64,000 bases of DNA, from contig JAGFNQ010004007.1 in the NCBI GenBank assembly GCA_024364735.1, forward strand, positions 173,873 to 237,872, in the 5' to 3' direction. The notes under the pieces are model-generated. The model saw only the letters and a list, made by a program, of their open reading frames with translations. It searched no databases and had not been told where the DNA came from. Below are positions 53,989 to 64,000 of this stretch, one piece after another; position 1 is the stretch's first letter, and each line of letters begins with the position of its first letter. The stretch is from Boesenbergia rotunda (Eukaryota; Streptophyta; Magnoliopsida; Zingiberales; Zingiberaceae). Made by a program: the position numbers and the translations under genes.

Positions 53989-56640
53989 CACTAACTATAG
54001 TATGATAAAATAGGGATAAGAGGGCCTGAAATGATTTAATTTCTGGCTCATTTTAGTGATTTCATTTCTGGCCTACCGAGGGCTTGAAATGATTTAAGTT
54101 CAGGCCCTCATTAGACCTGAAATTATTTAAGTTCAGGCTCATGTTAGGCCTGAAAATATTTCATTTCAGGCCCACGTTGGGCCTAATATGAAATCATATT
54201 AGGTCTATCTTCTTAAAGATAATTAAATATTTTAAATGTTTCAGGTGTACCGGTTGCATTCACCAGACGAGATGTTGCATTGTTACTGGGTATAGCGGAT
54301 CGAGGTGTTTCGGTCCCTATTAATTCAACTAAAGCATCGGGCGGCCTCTATCTTACTTACTTCTCAAAAGAAAAATAACCTACTAGAACAAGAATTGAGG
54401 AGTTACTTACATATTATTCCAAAAGTGTTGAATTAGAGGATGATGCTATATTAGTGTGTAAATTCTACATTTTGTATATATTTGTTTGTGTCTTATTTTT
54501 GTCTAGTACATATAAAGTCCTTCTAAGTCTTGTTGATATAGTAGATGATTATGAGAATCCTGCTAGATTCAACTGGGTTGAAGTCATCCATCAATTTTTA
54601 TCTCCACAATTACATAAGATTAGGGACTTATTTTCATCAACTCAGAGATACCACACCAGCACCACCCTCCCTTACCTAAAGGGATTTGCTGGTCTTTTAG
54701 CAATGAGTATAATTTTGATGTTAAATTTTATAATATTTTATTGTTGTTTGTGTATTTGTATGTAACACTTGGTATAGACATGATTTTTTGAGCATATACC
54801 AATTCAAAAACCATATAATGTTGAAGGACCCCGAATAAATAAGTGGAGGAATATTCCTTCGCATATTAGTAAGGTGAGGGCCCTTGTCGACCGACTCTCA
54901 CCTGAAGAGGTAGTTATTCTAAATTGTGACCTATGTTAGTTTGATATGGAGTTGTTAACATTTGTGTACTTGTTAATTGACAGGTAATGATTGAAATAAT
55001 TCCTAACCAAAATGAAAAAAATATTGTTTGAGAACCTTGATATCGGTGATGACATTCCACACCCAATGGAGATATCACAAGGAGATGACACAGAAGCTAT
55101 AAGGTAAAGTAGTAAGGAATGTGGTGACTACATTATTAAAGACAACCAAATCAAGGAGCTATCAGCGGAGAACATGTGTTTGAATGAAAGGGTTAAAGAA
55201 TTACTTGCAATAATTAAAAAAAAGGCATGGAGACTCAATTAAGCTATCCTGTAGTCGATCCTCTTTCTGAACCAATAGCTTGTAGAACAAGGAGAAGGAG
55301 AGAACGTGACCGAAGTCGGTATGATTACAAGGATACTCCAATTGGCAGTCCATTATGACATTAGCTATTACCTAAGGGGAAGCGGAGCAAAAAACAAATA
55401 TCAGATATAGAGGGTAAAAAATCTGAACAAGAACCTGTTTTTATAGACAAGGGAAAAAGAAAAATTAGTGAGAATGATATAGATGAAGAAAGAGAAACCA
55501 TCACTGTAATGGAAGTCAAGTCTGAAAAAGACATAGAGTATGAAACAAATAGGATCGCCGAACTCTACAAAATGAGAAAACAAGGTTATTGATGTTGTTT
55601 CTGGTCATTAATTATTTTTTTATATTTATCGATGTAGTTTGTGAAGAAGCATTTTATGATTTCAAAGAAGAAAAATCAAGATGTTATTTAATATATCTTT
55701 TTCTTTAATATATTATCTTATCGATTAACTTTGCAGATTGACAACTTAATTTATTTGGGAGGATGCACCCTTAGGTTTGAATATGCATTCATTCTTATCT
55801 GTTATGAATGAAGAGGTTTTTACAAAAGGTGAGGTAATTGATGTCTTTTGTAAAATTCTATTTAGGGGAGCATACACATGTGGTAGGCTATATAACAAAT
55901 CAATATATTATTTAATTTTCTTCATAGTAAGGGACCTAAATGAATTTAGAATATATATTGTAGTAGAACTAATATTATGATTTGGTTATTAATAATTTTA
56001 TCTGTGCATATTTTTAGTCATCAATAAGATCCTCAAGAAAGTTTGGCCTGCAACAAGTGATGAAGACAGATATGATAGATAAAGGATTTAAATATTTAAA
56101 TACCTTTGTGTAGTGATAATGCACACTTTCACTTATTGTTGGTGGATACAAAATCAATGACTTTCAATCATTTCAATTCTCTTACTAGTGGCCGTAAATA
56201 TAAATATGAATTTGACTCAGCGGTGAGCAACCATTATTCATTTCTATGTTAATCATTTAGTATAAAATCTCGTTGATGGTGAATTTTAAATTCATGATCT
56301 TGCTTACAGGTACAAGATCTAAAACAATATATTCACGAGCAACTTAGGGTTATTTATCCATATCCAAAAAATCATCATCCCTTGGACCAATGGGGCTCCG
56401 TCAGAACAAATTGTCCCCAACAAGTAGTTAGGTAAGTAAATGAGGATGAATTTTAATTGAAAAGTAATTTATAAAATATATGGAAATTAAAAATGCTGAT
56501 GTTATTTACTGTGTGAACTATGTCTTTTTTGTGATGGAATACATTCGATGTCTCCCACACGATGAGAAGATGGACTTCAAACAAGGAGACATGACAAAAA
56601 TGAGATTTGATGTAACACTTTTATTTTTGAGGAACATGTG
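53989..56640 (+). pseudogene. Ulp1-like (C48 peptidase) gene, plus copy, downstream exons; catalytic Cys replaced
   Basis: After TTTCAG near 54245 the exon encodes VPVAFTRRDVALLLGIADRG. A frame at 54454-54765 gives KVLLSLVDIVDDYENPARFN, WVEVIHQFLSPQLHKI and LPYLKGFAGLLA, matching LSLIDCIDNFGN...LLKGF in the minus-strand gene. An acidic/Lys linker (55120-55590) is followed by exon-like blocks: NMHSFLSVMNEEVFTKGEVI (55780), HFHLLLVDTKSMTFNHFNSL (56115, with the catalytic-type His), VQDLKQYIHEQLRVIYPYP and CPQQ (56310-56430), then VNYVFFVMEYIRCLP (56515). The last block aligns with VDCxFFVMEY of Ulp1-like proteases, with Asn for Asp and Tyr for the catalytic Cys. Donor-like GTGAGC and GTAAGT sites bound some blocks. 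Stops in several exons confirm a pseudogene. Confidence 0.7.
54026..54200. repeat. GGCCTGAAAT palindromic repeats in the intron of the plus Ulp1-like gene
   Basis: Five or so copies of (A)TTTCAGGCC and its complement lie within 175 bp, the best being TTTCAGGCCCACGTTGGGCC at about 54164. The motif is the one found at 57275-59190, outside any LTR element. Confidence 0.85.
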
Positions 56641-59460
56641 TTGTAAAATATGGGATTAATTATCCATTGTATTATAAAAAACATCCCATGGTGTTATAAA
56701 AAAACAATTGTGTGTAGTTTTGTCACATCTATATAATTGTATATTAAGAAAAATAATTATGTGATGTTTATTCAACTCCAATTGTTGCATTGTTCTGTGC
56801 TAACAGACACGATATGAGAACATCATTGATATTCAATAGGAATAAGTTTGGACACCACAAATACCATCTCCTAGCTCAAATATAAATAGTAATATCGAGT
56901 ATTGAGAAATCCAAATATCTTAAGTCCATTAGTGGGTTTCCACCGAAACCCAGTGATAGACCTACAAAAGTCCTATTGCAACAAATTTTGAAATTATGAG
57001 TTGATGTCTGCAAGGAATCAAATTTTGCTATGCATTGTGTATTTGGTATTATCCAGATGTTGTCCGATAATACGATATATTTAAACTTATTTCAATTTTA
57101 AACAAATGTAAGTCTGTCATGATCATACCTGAGTATTTCAATAAAATCAGAGGATTTTGTCAGAACTTGTAGAATTAAATAAAAGATTAGCATATAAATA
57201 ATTAATTCAATAAATCATTATTAAATTATAGGTAAAAAATATTTTTAAAATGGAAAAAAAATGAGTCTATGTTGGGCCTGAGTCCTCTGATTTCAGGCCC
57301 ACGTTAGGCCTGAAACAATCTAATTTTAGGCCCACATTGGGCCTGAAATCCTCTGATTTCAGGCCCAATGTGGGCCTAAAATCAGGGATTTCAGACCCTC
57401 TGTTAATCAAAATAGCTATGATTTCAGGCCTCTACTAACCAAAATATGAATATTCTTTTCTAAATTATAAATAAATATGTCTAATATAAACATATAGAAA
57501 TAAAAATTAGTGGTTATAGATGTTATATCTAAGAAATAAAAATAAAAGATATTAAAATAAAATTATAAATGTGAGAAAAAAACTAACATAGATAAAAATA
57601 TATAAAGATAAGAAAATTAAGATATAAAGAAAGAAATACAAAATATAAGTTTAGATACCACAAAAACCTATAATTGAAATTAAGATATAAAGAAAACACG
57701 ACTATAAAGAAAGAAATATAAAATATGAAAAAATACATACAGTTTATATATAAAAATATAAGAAATAAATATAATTCAAATAGAAATAAATTTTAAATGT
57801 AAAAAATAATTAAGATAGATAATAAAAAATATTTTTTAAATGGAAAAATATGAGTCCGCGTTGGGCCTGAAGTCCTCTAATTTCAGGCCCACGTTGGGCC
57901 TGAAATATTCTAATTTTAGGCCCACGTTGGGCCTGAAATCAGAGGATTTCAAGCCCTCTGCTAACCACACTAGGAATATTCTTTTCCAAATTATGAACAT
58001 ATATGTATAATATAAACATATAGATAAAGATTAAGAAAAAACATGAAGATATAAATAAGTTTAGACGCCACATATATAATCTAACAATATCCTAGTTGCA
58101 ACTGATGCTGCATTGTTCTGTGTCAAATGATACGGTATGAGAAATTCATTGATATTCATTAGAACTAAGTTTAGATACCACAAATACCATCTCCTAGCTC
58201 AACTCTAACTAGTGATATACTCGATATTGAGAAATCCAAATATCCTATAAATAATTAATTTAATAAATCATTATTAAATATTATAAAAAATATTTTTAAA
58301 ATGAAAAAAAAATTATTATCTCCATGATGGGCCTGAAGTCCTCTGATTTCAGGCCCAAGTTGGCCCTGAAATAATCTGATTTCAGGCCCTTTGCTAACCA
58401 AAATAGCTCTGATTTCAGACCCTCTGCTAACCAACATAGGAATATTCTTTTCCAAATTATAAATAAATATGTATAATATAAACATATAAAAATAAAAATT
58501 AATGGTTATAGATATTATATCTAAGAAATAAAAATGAAAGATATTAAAATAAAATTATAAATATGGAAAAATTAATGGTTATAGATGTAAAGATAAGAAA
58601 ATTTAGATATAAAGAAAGAAATACAAAATATAAGTTTAGACACCATTGAAACCTATAATTGAAATTTAGATATAAAGAAAACACGACCATACTGAAAAAA
58701 AATATGGCCTAAAATCATCTGATTTCATGCCCACGTTATGATTTCAGGCCCAACGTGGGCCTGAAATCAAAGGATTTCAAGCACTCTGCTAACCAAACTA
58801 GGAATATTCTTTTCTAAATTATAAATAAATATGTATAATATAAACATATAGACAAATATTAAGCAAATATACAAAGTGATAAAGAAAAAATATGAAGACA
58901 TAAATATAAAATATTTAAACTATAAATAAATAATTAGCTGTTATAGATGTTAAATATAAGAATTAAAATTAAAAGATATTAAAATTTAATTATATATGTG
59001 AACTTCATTGCTATTCATTAGAACTAACTTTGGACACCACAAATATCATCTCCTATTGCAACAAATTCAAATTATTATGTGTTGATGGTATGCAATAAAT
59101 CAAATTTTACAAGGAGTCGACGTTGGACCTGAAATCCTTTGATTTTAGGCCCAACGTGGGCCTGAAATCCTCTTATTTCAGGCCCTCTGCTAACCAAAAT
59201 CGTAAAATTCTTTCCATGGATCGAAAGCAAGGTTCCATATTAGTCATTGTATAGACAACAATTACAGATTATAGATTATAGATTACACAACAACATGGAT
59301 CGAAAATAAGGTTCTATTGATTTCAAAATATTTATATACAAAACAATTATAGATTACAAATTACATACATTATAACTACAAATATACAATGTCTGACATA
59401 ACAATTACAAATGCATTATATCAACAAAAAATAATTACAGATTACCCTTCTAGAATTTGT
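56641..59460. repeat. AT-rich intergenic region with duplicated blocks and GGGCCTGAAAT palindromes
   Basis: No gene is visible. The 2.8 kb between the two convergent Ulp1-like genes is about three-quarters A+T. Segments recur: ACCACAAATA-CATCTCCTA near 56860, 58177 and 59035; the AATAATTAATT-AATAAATCATTATTAAAT block near 57200 and 58250; and the block with AATAAATATGTATAATATAA near 57466, 58000, 58463 and 58822. Between them lie palindrome groups at 57275-57415, 57852-57955, 58326-58425, 58708-58790 and 59120-59190. The best unit has arms ATTTCAGGCCCA and TGGGCCTGAAAT around ACG. Confidence 0.8.
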
Positions 59461-59464
59461 CTGT

Positions 59465-62232
59465 CATAATTCTATATCCAACCTTAAATCGATAAGGTTT
59501 CATTTCGCTTTGGGTTAAATCAGTAGATCTCTGAAACACTAAACTTTTAGCATAGTGCATCATAAAAAAAAGCACAATCCACCCTAAAAAAACTAATATT
59601 TAAATTGTCGTTAGTATATTACATAAACCATCAAAGATTATATTTTTTTGAACAAAAAGACATAATCTTATGATGTACATTGGGTGGGTCATTGTACTTC
59701 AATTTTAGTATAGTCTTTCCCTGATATAGAAGGCAATCCTTTATTCCATCTGGTGTAATATGACCATTTCATATTCTTGAAAAATGCTACCTACACAAAA
59801 ATGACATTAGTAAAAAATACATACTGAAAACTACTTGTAATGGTTTATTTATAAAATATAAAACTTACAGTTTTCTCAAACTTAGCAATGTAGCTTTCCG
59901 TGGCGCCGAGAGAATTATAATGAAGAATATTACCTTCCTCGAGGTCTATCACCAAAAGATGCCAATGATCATCTGTATTATTTATAGGATAGATGATATA
60001 TCTAATTGGCTTGTCTGTATCAGTTGCAACAGTTTGTTATAATGCTTCAGCGTGAATCACATCAAACTGATCCTATGTTTTTTTAAATGGAAAACTGTTA
60101 GAGGACTAAATCCTAAAAAAAACAACAAAATAAGGTGCTCATTTACTTACATCCAACCCCACCCCCACAGAATTTGGAGGGGTGGTATGGTGAGTTAGAG
60201 GTTTTGGCCTCATTTACTAAAATTGTTCAGTATGTGTTTATGCAATCCCTAGTGGTGTAGTCATTCCAATCAAATATAGTCAAAAAAGATTGCATATTTA
60301 ATAAGAAGGTCTCGTTGGACCATATTGGATGCGCTGAAAACCTACATAAACAAAAGATAAGAAACTTAATAACAAGGGATTTATTAAATTTTATTATTGA
60401 ATGACAATAATCATCATTATTTTACATTATTATGCAATTGCGATAGCAACTAACTCACTTTAATTTGTTAAGCTTTAATAATGTTTCTGCAATCTCTGCA
60501 TCTTTATTCTTCTTAAAAAATGTCCTGGTATTCTTCAAGATTTTATTTTTGACCTTTTGAATTGCTTTACTTTTATCTGCTTGTTGATCAGATTTTGTTG
60601 TTTGAGTTGTGGTTTGTGTCATTGATGGGGCGGGAGGCTCTTCATCTACATCCTTATCCTCATCCATATCCTCATCCTCAACAATCTCTTTGCCTTTGCC
60701 TTTGCCCTCGTATGCTTGTTTTCTCTTAGTTCTCTTTCTTTTAGGCCCTTGTCCAATATTTGTTGGTAGTGGCTCAGCGTCAGCTGAGCCTTTGCTTTCC
60801 AATTGTCTTTGGAGCATACAAATTTTCTTCTCAACATTTTCTATGATTTTGTCTTTTGCTTTCCAATTGTTTTTGAAGTTCTCTTATTTGAACATCTTTA
60901 TCTTTAAATTGGGAATCCTTCTCAGCAATTATTATATTCTTTGATGTTAGGAGACGCTCCTTCTCACTTATGGCCATTGTCATCTCATTTTTAACATCCT
61001 CCAAACTTTTAACAGTAATAGATAATTGTTGTTGTCATATCTCAATTTGCTCTCCCTTTTCCATACACTGACTGCAGCATTTCATATCTATGGCTTGTAG
61101 GCTTCCTTCTGCTGCCTACTGTAATATCTCAAACACCTCAAGTGCTTGAGTTGGAGGAGAGTAGTGAGGTAACAAATCCAACTCTAACTCTATCAGAAGT
61201 AAATCAACAATAATTTTATCTGGACTCAGACGCTCTATCATCTTTTTGACAGTGTCAACATGATAGTTAGGTCAACTCCATCGAAGGATTCTTGGTAATC
61301 TATCAGGATGATCTGGAGCAACAATATTGATGTGCTCACTTACCCATACCTACAAAATGATTTTATTGAGTCAATAATATGCATCAAAAATATATGAGCA
61401 GCTATATGTACTATAACTTATAGCCAAAATATTTCAAAATCCCTTTAATAAGGGGGTCTTGGCCATTTGCATTGAATCATCTACATGCGGTCTTGGCCTC
61501 AACGTAACCTCTAACCCAATGGCTTCCAACTGAGAAGTCATGAAATTATACACGACATTGCACCAATTATACATAGCTAGGTTGCCAAAATTATCTATGC
61601 AGTCAATCAATGAGAGCTCAGGAATTCAAACTATGCTGCTAGTACCACAAAATAGAACAGTAGCAAAAAAATATAGTTGATAAAACTGACAGTAGAGCTT
61701 GTCATTGGATCTTGACTTCATTATGAGTTTCTCCAAATTCTTGGCAGCACAACCAGACTCTTTGAAATACTGCTTGTACGATGGACTGGAGGCCTCGTTT
61801 AAATCAAGTTGGACTATCTCTCCAGTGTCAGGTAGCCCAAGAATCAATGTAATATCTACCTTTGTGAATTTAAGTTTTTCCCATGGAAGATAAAGCTATG
61901 TTCTTCTTGATCCCAATTATCGAATATATTCTGGACCTAGGGTCTTACAAAAGAACTATTTGGGAGGTCAAGAACCCAAGAAAAGGGTGTATCTCGAATC
62001 AACTGTTCTTGTGTTGCTGTCGGTTGAACAGAATCAATAAAATTTCTGAAATGGCAAAGGCTACTTTTCCAGTTGATTCTTTTACTTCGTCCTCTGTTGA
62101 CATAACTTGTATAATCGCAAAGGATTTTGCCTTTTCTAGTCTTAACTGTCCTTTTTTACTTCGAGTAGCACCTTGTTGTTTACTCGGTGTTTTTGGAGAG
62201 CCTTGCTTTGACGACGACTTTGTTGGAGCCAT
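59465..62232 (-). pseudogene. Ulp1-like (C48 peptidase) gene, minus copy, multi-exon, decayed but with catalytic residues
   Basis: The start is MAPTKSSSKQGSPKTPSKQQ at 62232, a Lys/Ser-rich N-terminus. Next come NIFDNWDQEEHSFIFHG (about 61940-61890), FTKVDITLILGLPDTGEIVQ, LSLIDCIDNFGNLAMYNW, then ERLSPDKIIVDLLLIELELD. A 120-aa frame at 60817-60455 is a basic/acidic linker (KRKRTKRKQAYEGKGKGKEI). The protease domain follows near 60080-59890 (DHWHLLVIDLEEGNILHYNS, His in HWHLL) and near 59590-59465 (VDCAFF with the Cys, then STDLTQSEMKPYRFKVGYRI). An eight-base T run after the Cys codon breaks the frame by one base; other stops and frame changes lie near 61925, 61890 and 61440. Such genes occur both as host SUMO-protease relatives and as cargo of plant DNA transposons. 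No terminal inverted repeats are visible. Confidence 0.72.
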
Positions 62233-62236
62233 CTCG

Positions 62237-64000
62237 TGTTAGATCGTTTACGTCTTGCTAGAGGGGGGTGAATAGCAATTTTTAATTTTTTATACCAACA
62301 AGGTTAGCGTGCGCAAGCAGAAACAATAATAATAAAATCAAAAAACGCTAACAAACCTATTTACGTGGTTCGGAGATGAAGCTCCTACTCCATGACAGTC
62401 CGTGAGGTGGACGATCCCTCAATCCTTCGGCGGATCACTCCCCGGACGCCCTCCGGTTAGCTCGTGTAGCTCCTAGTGGGTGGAGAAACCTTGCCACAAA
62501 CCCAAGTACACTTTCTGAGCACTAAGACTACTAACAAGCCCTAACCAAGCTTGTTTCATCAAGAGCTCCCAGCCTAAACTGAGTTCTCTTAAATAGAACT
62601 CTAAGCTGAAACCCTCACCACCAGTCGACTGCTCCCAGGGCAGTCGACTGGTCCTAGCCAAACAACAAGCCAACGGCTAGCTGTAACGGCTAGTTTTAGA
62701 CTTTACTAGTCGACTGCCCCTGGAGTAGTCGACTGGTCCAGGGTCGAAATCTTTGTATGAGTTTCTGTGACCTTTATTAGTCGACTGCCCCAAGGGCAGT
62801 CGACTGGTCCACCCTCACACCTAAGGTTTCCCTTCCCGAGTACACTTCTCTCAGCACTTAAACCCTAGGATTCCCTGAGTACAATCACTCAGCACTCGTA
62901 CCCTCACGACTCAGCTGACTCCTCACCAGTAGCCTCGACTATTGCCTTCACACCCTCTTCATCTTTGTCTCCCGTCCCTCGGATGCACATAAGCCTCCAG
63001 CTTGCTTCCATGCTATCCTTCATGTATGCCTCAAAGTCCGTGCCCCTCGGCTCATCGTCCCTGCTATCCATGTCCCTTAGGTGTGCACACAAACCCACGG
63101 CTTGCCTCCATGCCACCCTTCACCATTTCCGAAGCCGTCCAGCCAAGTCAATATGTGTAACCTGCAAGACCTGCACACTCCAATACATATATTAAAACAC
63201 AAGGTTAAATCTAACTTAAACCCTTTACCCAAACATCAAAACACATGGTCACTCCGGACCATAGATTACCCCAACAATCTCCCCCTTTTTGATGTTTGGC
63301 AATACGTTTAAGTTAGGGAAAACAAATAGCAATAACAATGCTAAACACCCATTTGGACTTACGTTGCCAAGGCTCCACCTTGGACTTACACTGCCAATGC
63401 ATATGCAATGCAAACATGGATCCTATTCCAAGGCATCCCTACACCTAACCTTCCCAAGTTAGGAATTTTTACCAAAACGGGTTTTTTAAAACCTCTCCCA
63501 AGGCTCCCCCTACATTGGACTTACAAAGGCTTTTTAAGAACCTCTCCAAGGTTCCTCTTACGTCAAGAATGGAGCAACAATGCTCCCTCTTCATCTAAGC
63601 TTCCCCTAAACCTAGGGTTTCTTGCAAAGACGTATTTGGTTTCCCAAATAAAACCCAACACTTCTCCCCCTTTGCCATACATCAAAAGACTCGAACAATT
63701 TTTCCCTTATTGGACTCTTTAACCTTTAAATGATTATAAACACAGTGTACTAACCCCCCCTACAAGGTTCCACACTTGTTTCATATTAATTGGATATTTT
63801 TCAGCTGTTAAACACTCAATCCAGCCCAGATTAGTCGACTGCTCCCAAGGATAGTCAACTGGCAAGCTGAAAAACTCAATTTCAGCTTTCTGAATCCAAA
63901 TTTAAAAATGCGCTAGAAATTCTACAAACCTCCAAAAATTCCTAAATTTTGTGGAGAAGTTTGTGGTACCCATACCTACTTGGGAAAAATACACTCAACA
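62237..64000 (-). mobile_element. Sirevirus family E, 3' LTR and 3' internal end; continues off the right edge
   Basis: The 3' LTR is 62237-63276 (1,040 bp), TGTTGGGG to GATCTAACA on the minus strand. It is preceded (on the right) by a polypurine tract at 63277-63290 (minus: AAAAAGGGGGAGAT). The outer flank is TCTCG (62232-62236), so the element landed at the start codon of the minus Ulp1-like gene. The internal 63291-64000 has no recognisable coding domain; further CT-rich tracts such as CTTCTCCCCCTTTGCC near 63661 are minus-strand purine tracts typical of Sirevirus 3' regions. Confidence 0.88.
62622..62806. repeat. (C/T)AGTCGACTG palindrome pairs in the family E LTR
   Basis: Pairs start at 62622/62641, 62707/62726 and 62778/62797, all 19 bp apart. 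The second pair has TAGTCGACTG in both members, so the pair has changed together. A weaker pair in the internal region begins at 63832 and 63852. Confidence 0.9.

Noticed and set aside
53989..53993. CACTA at the Tekay edge as the terminus of a CACTA DNA transposon
   Set aside because: The same five bases occur at 44698-44702, so CACTA is the target-site duplication of the Tekay element.

Overview
This window reads as nuclear DNA of a flowering plant (probably a monocot, low confidence). It is almost wholly nested transposable elements. I see no intact host gene, rRNA or tRNA gene. The evidence is plant-type LTR retrotransposon coding domains, initiator-Met and Asp tRNA primer-binding sites, 5-bp target-site duplications (TSDs), spliceosomal-type introns and a 256-base run of Ns (assembly gap, 32222-32477). 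Every retroelement polyprotein is broken by stops or frameshifts, often at codons where one C-to-T or G-to-A change gives a stop.

Layout, left to right. (1) 1-5011: minus-strand Copia/Sirevirus (family B), 3' half outside the window, nested in the 5' LTR of (2). (2) 5012-18077: plus-strand Gypsy/Athila-type element with partial 5' LTR, tRNA-Asp PBS, gag, pol and full 3' LTR. Two solo LTRs of Sirevirus family A interrupt its integrase gene: 10033-12179 (minus, TSD CTACC) and 12703-14420 (plus, TSD CGGAC). (3) 18078-23812: minus-strand Gypsy/Tat-type element with broken pol, a 3' region of about five 220-bp tandem repeats, and an antisense coiled-coil ORF. (4) 23813-28639: 5' part of a plus-strand Tekay-type Gypsy element, its gag interrupted by a solo LTR of Sirevirus family C (26686-28051, TSD GTTGG). 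(5) 28640-40959: nearly complete plus-strand Sirevirus (family A) with two 2.2-kb LTRs, gag, pol and an env-position ORF; its two flanks do not match. (6) 40960-44377: gag and 5' LTR of a minus-strand Sirevirus (family D). (7) 44378-62236: an older region holding two convergent, decayed genes with Ulp1-like (peptidase C48) signatures. A complete minus-strand Tekay element (44703-53988, TSD CACTA) sits in an intron of the plus-strand gene. (8) 62237-64000: 3' LTR and 3' internal end of a minus-strand Sirevirus (family E), inserted just upstream of the minus-strand Ulp1-like gene.

The most unusual signal is structural rather than coding. Several unrelated elements carry clusters of short paired palindromes: CAGTCGACTG pairs about 19 bp apart in Tekay LTRs and in two Sirevirus LTR families, GGCGCC pairs exactly 18 bp apart in another Sirevirus LTR, and long arrays of inverted repeats in family A LTRs whose two arms change together (CCTAGC/GCTAGG, CCTAAC/GTTAGG, CCTTAGC/GCTAAGG; GATCGGTC/GACCGATC, GATCGTTC/GAACGATC). 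A fifth palindrome (TTTCAGGCCCA/TGGGCCTGAAA) is scattered through the Ulp1-like region. Arm covariation implies that self-complementarity is maintained or repeatedly regenerated.
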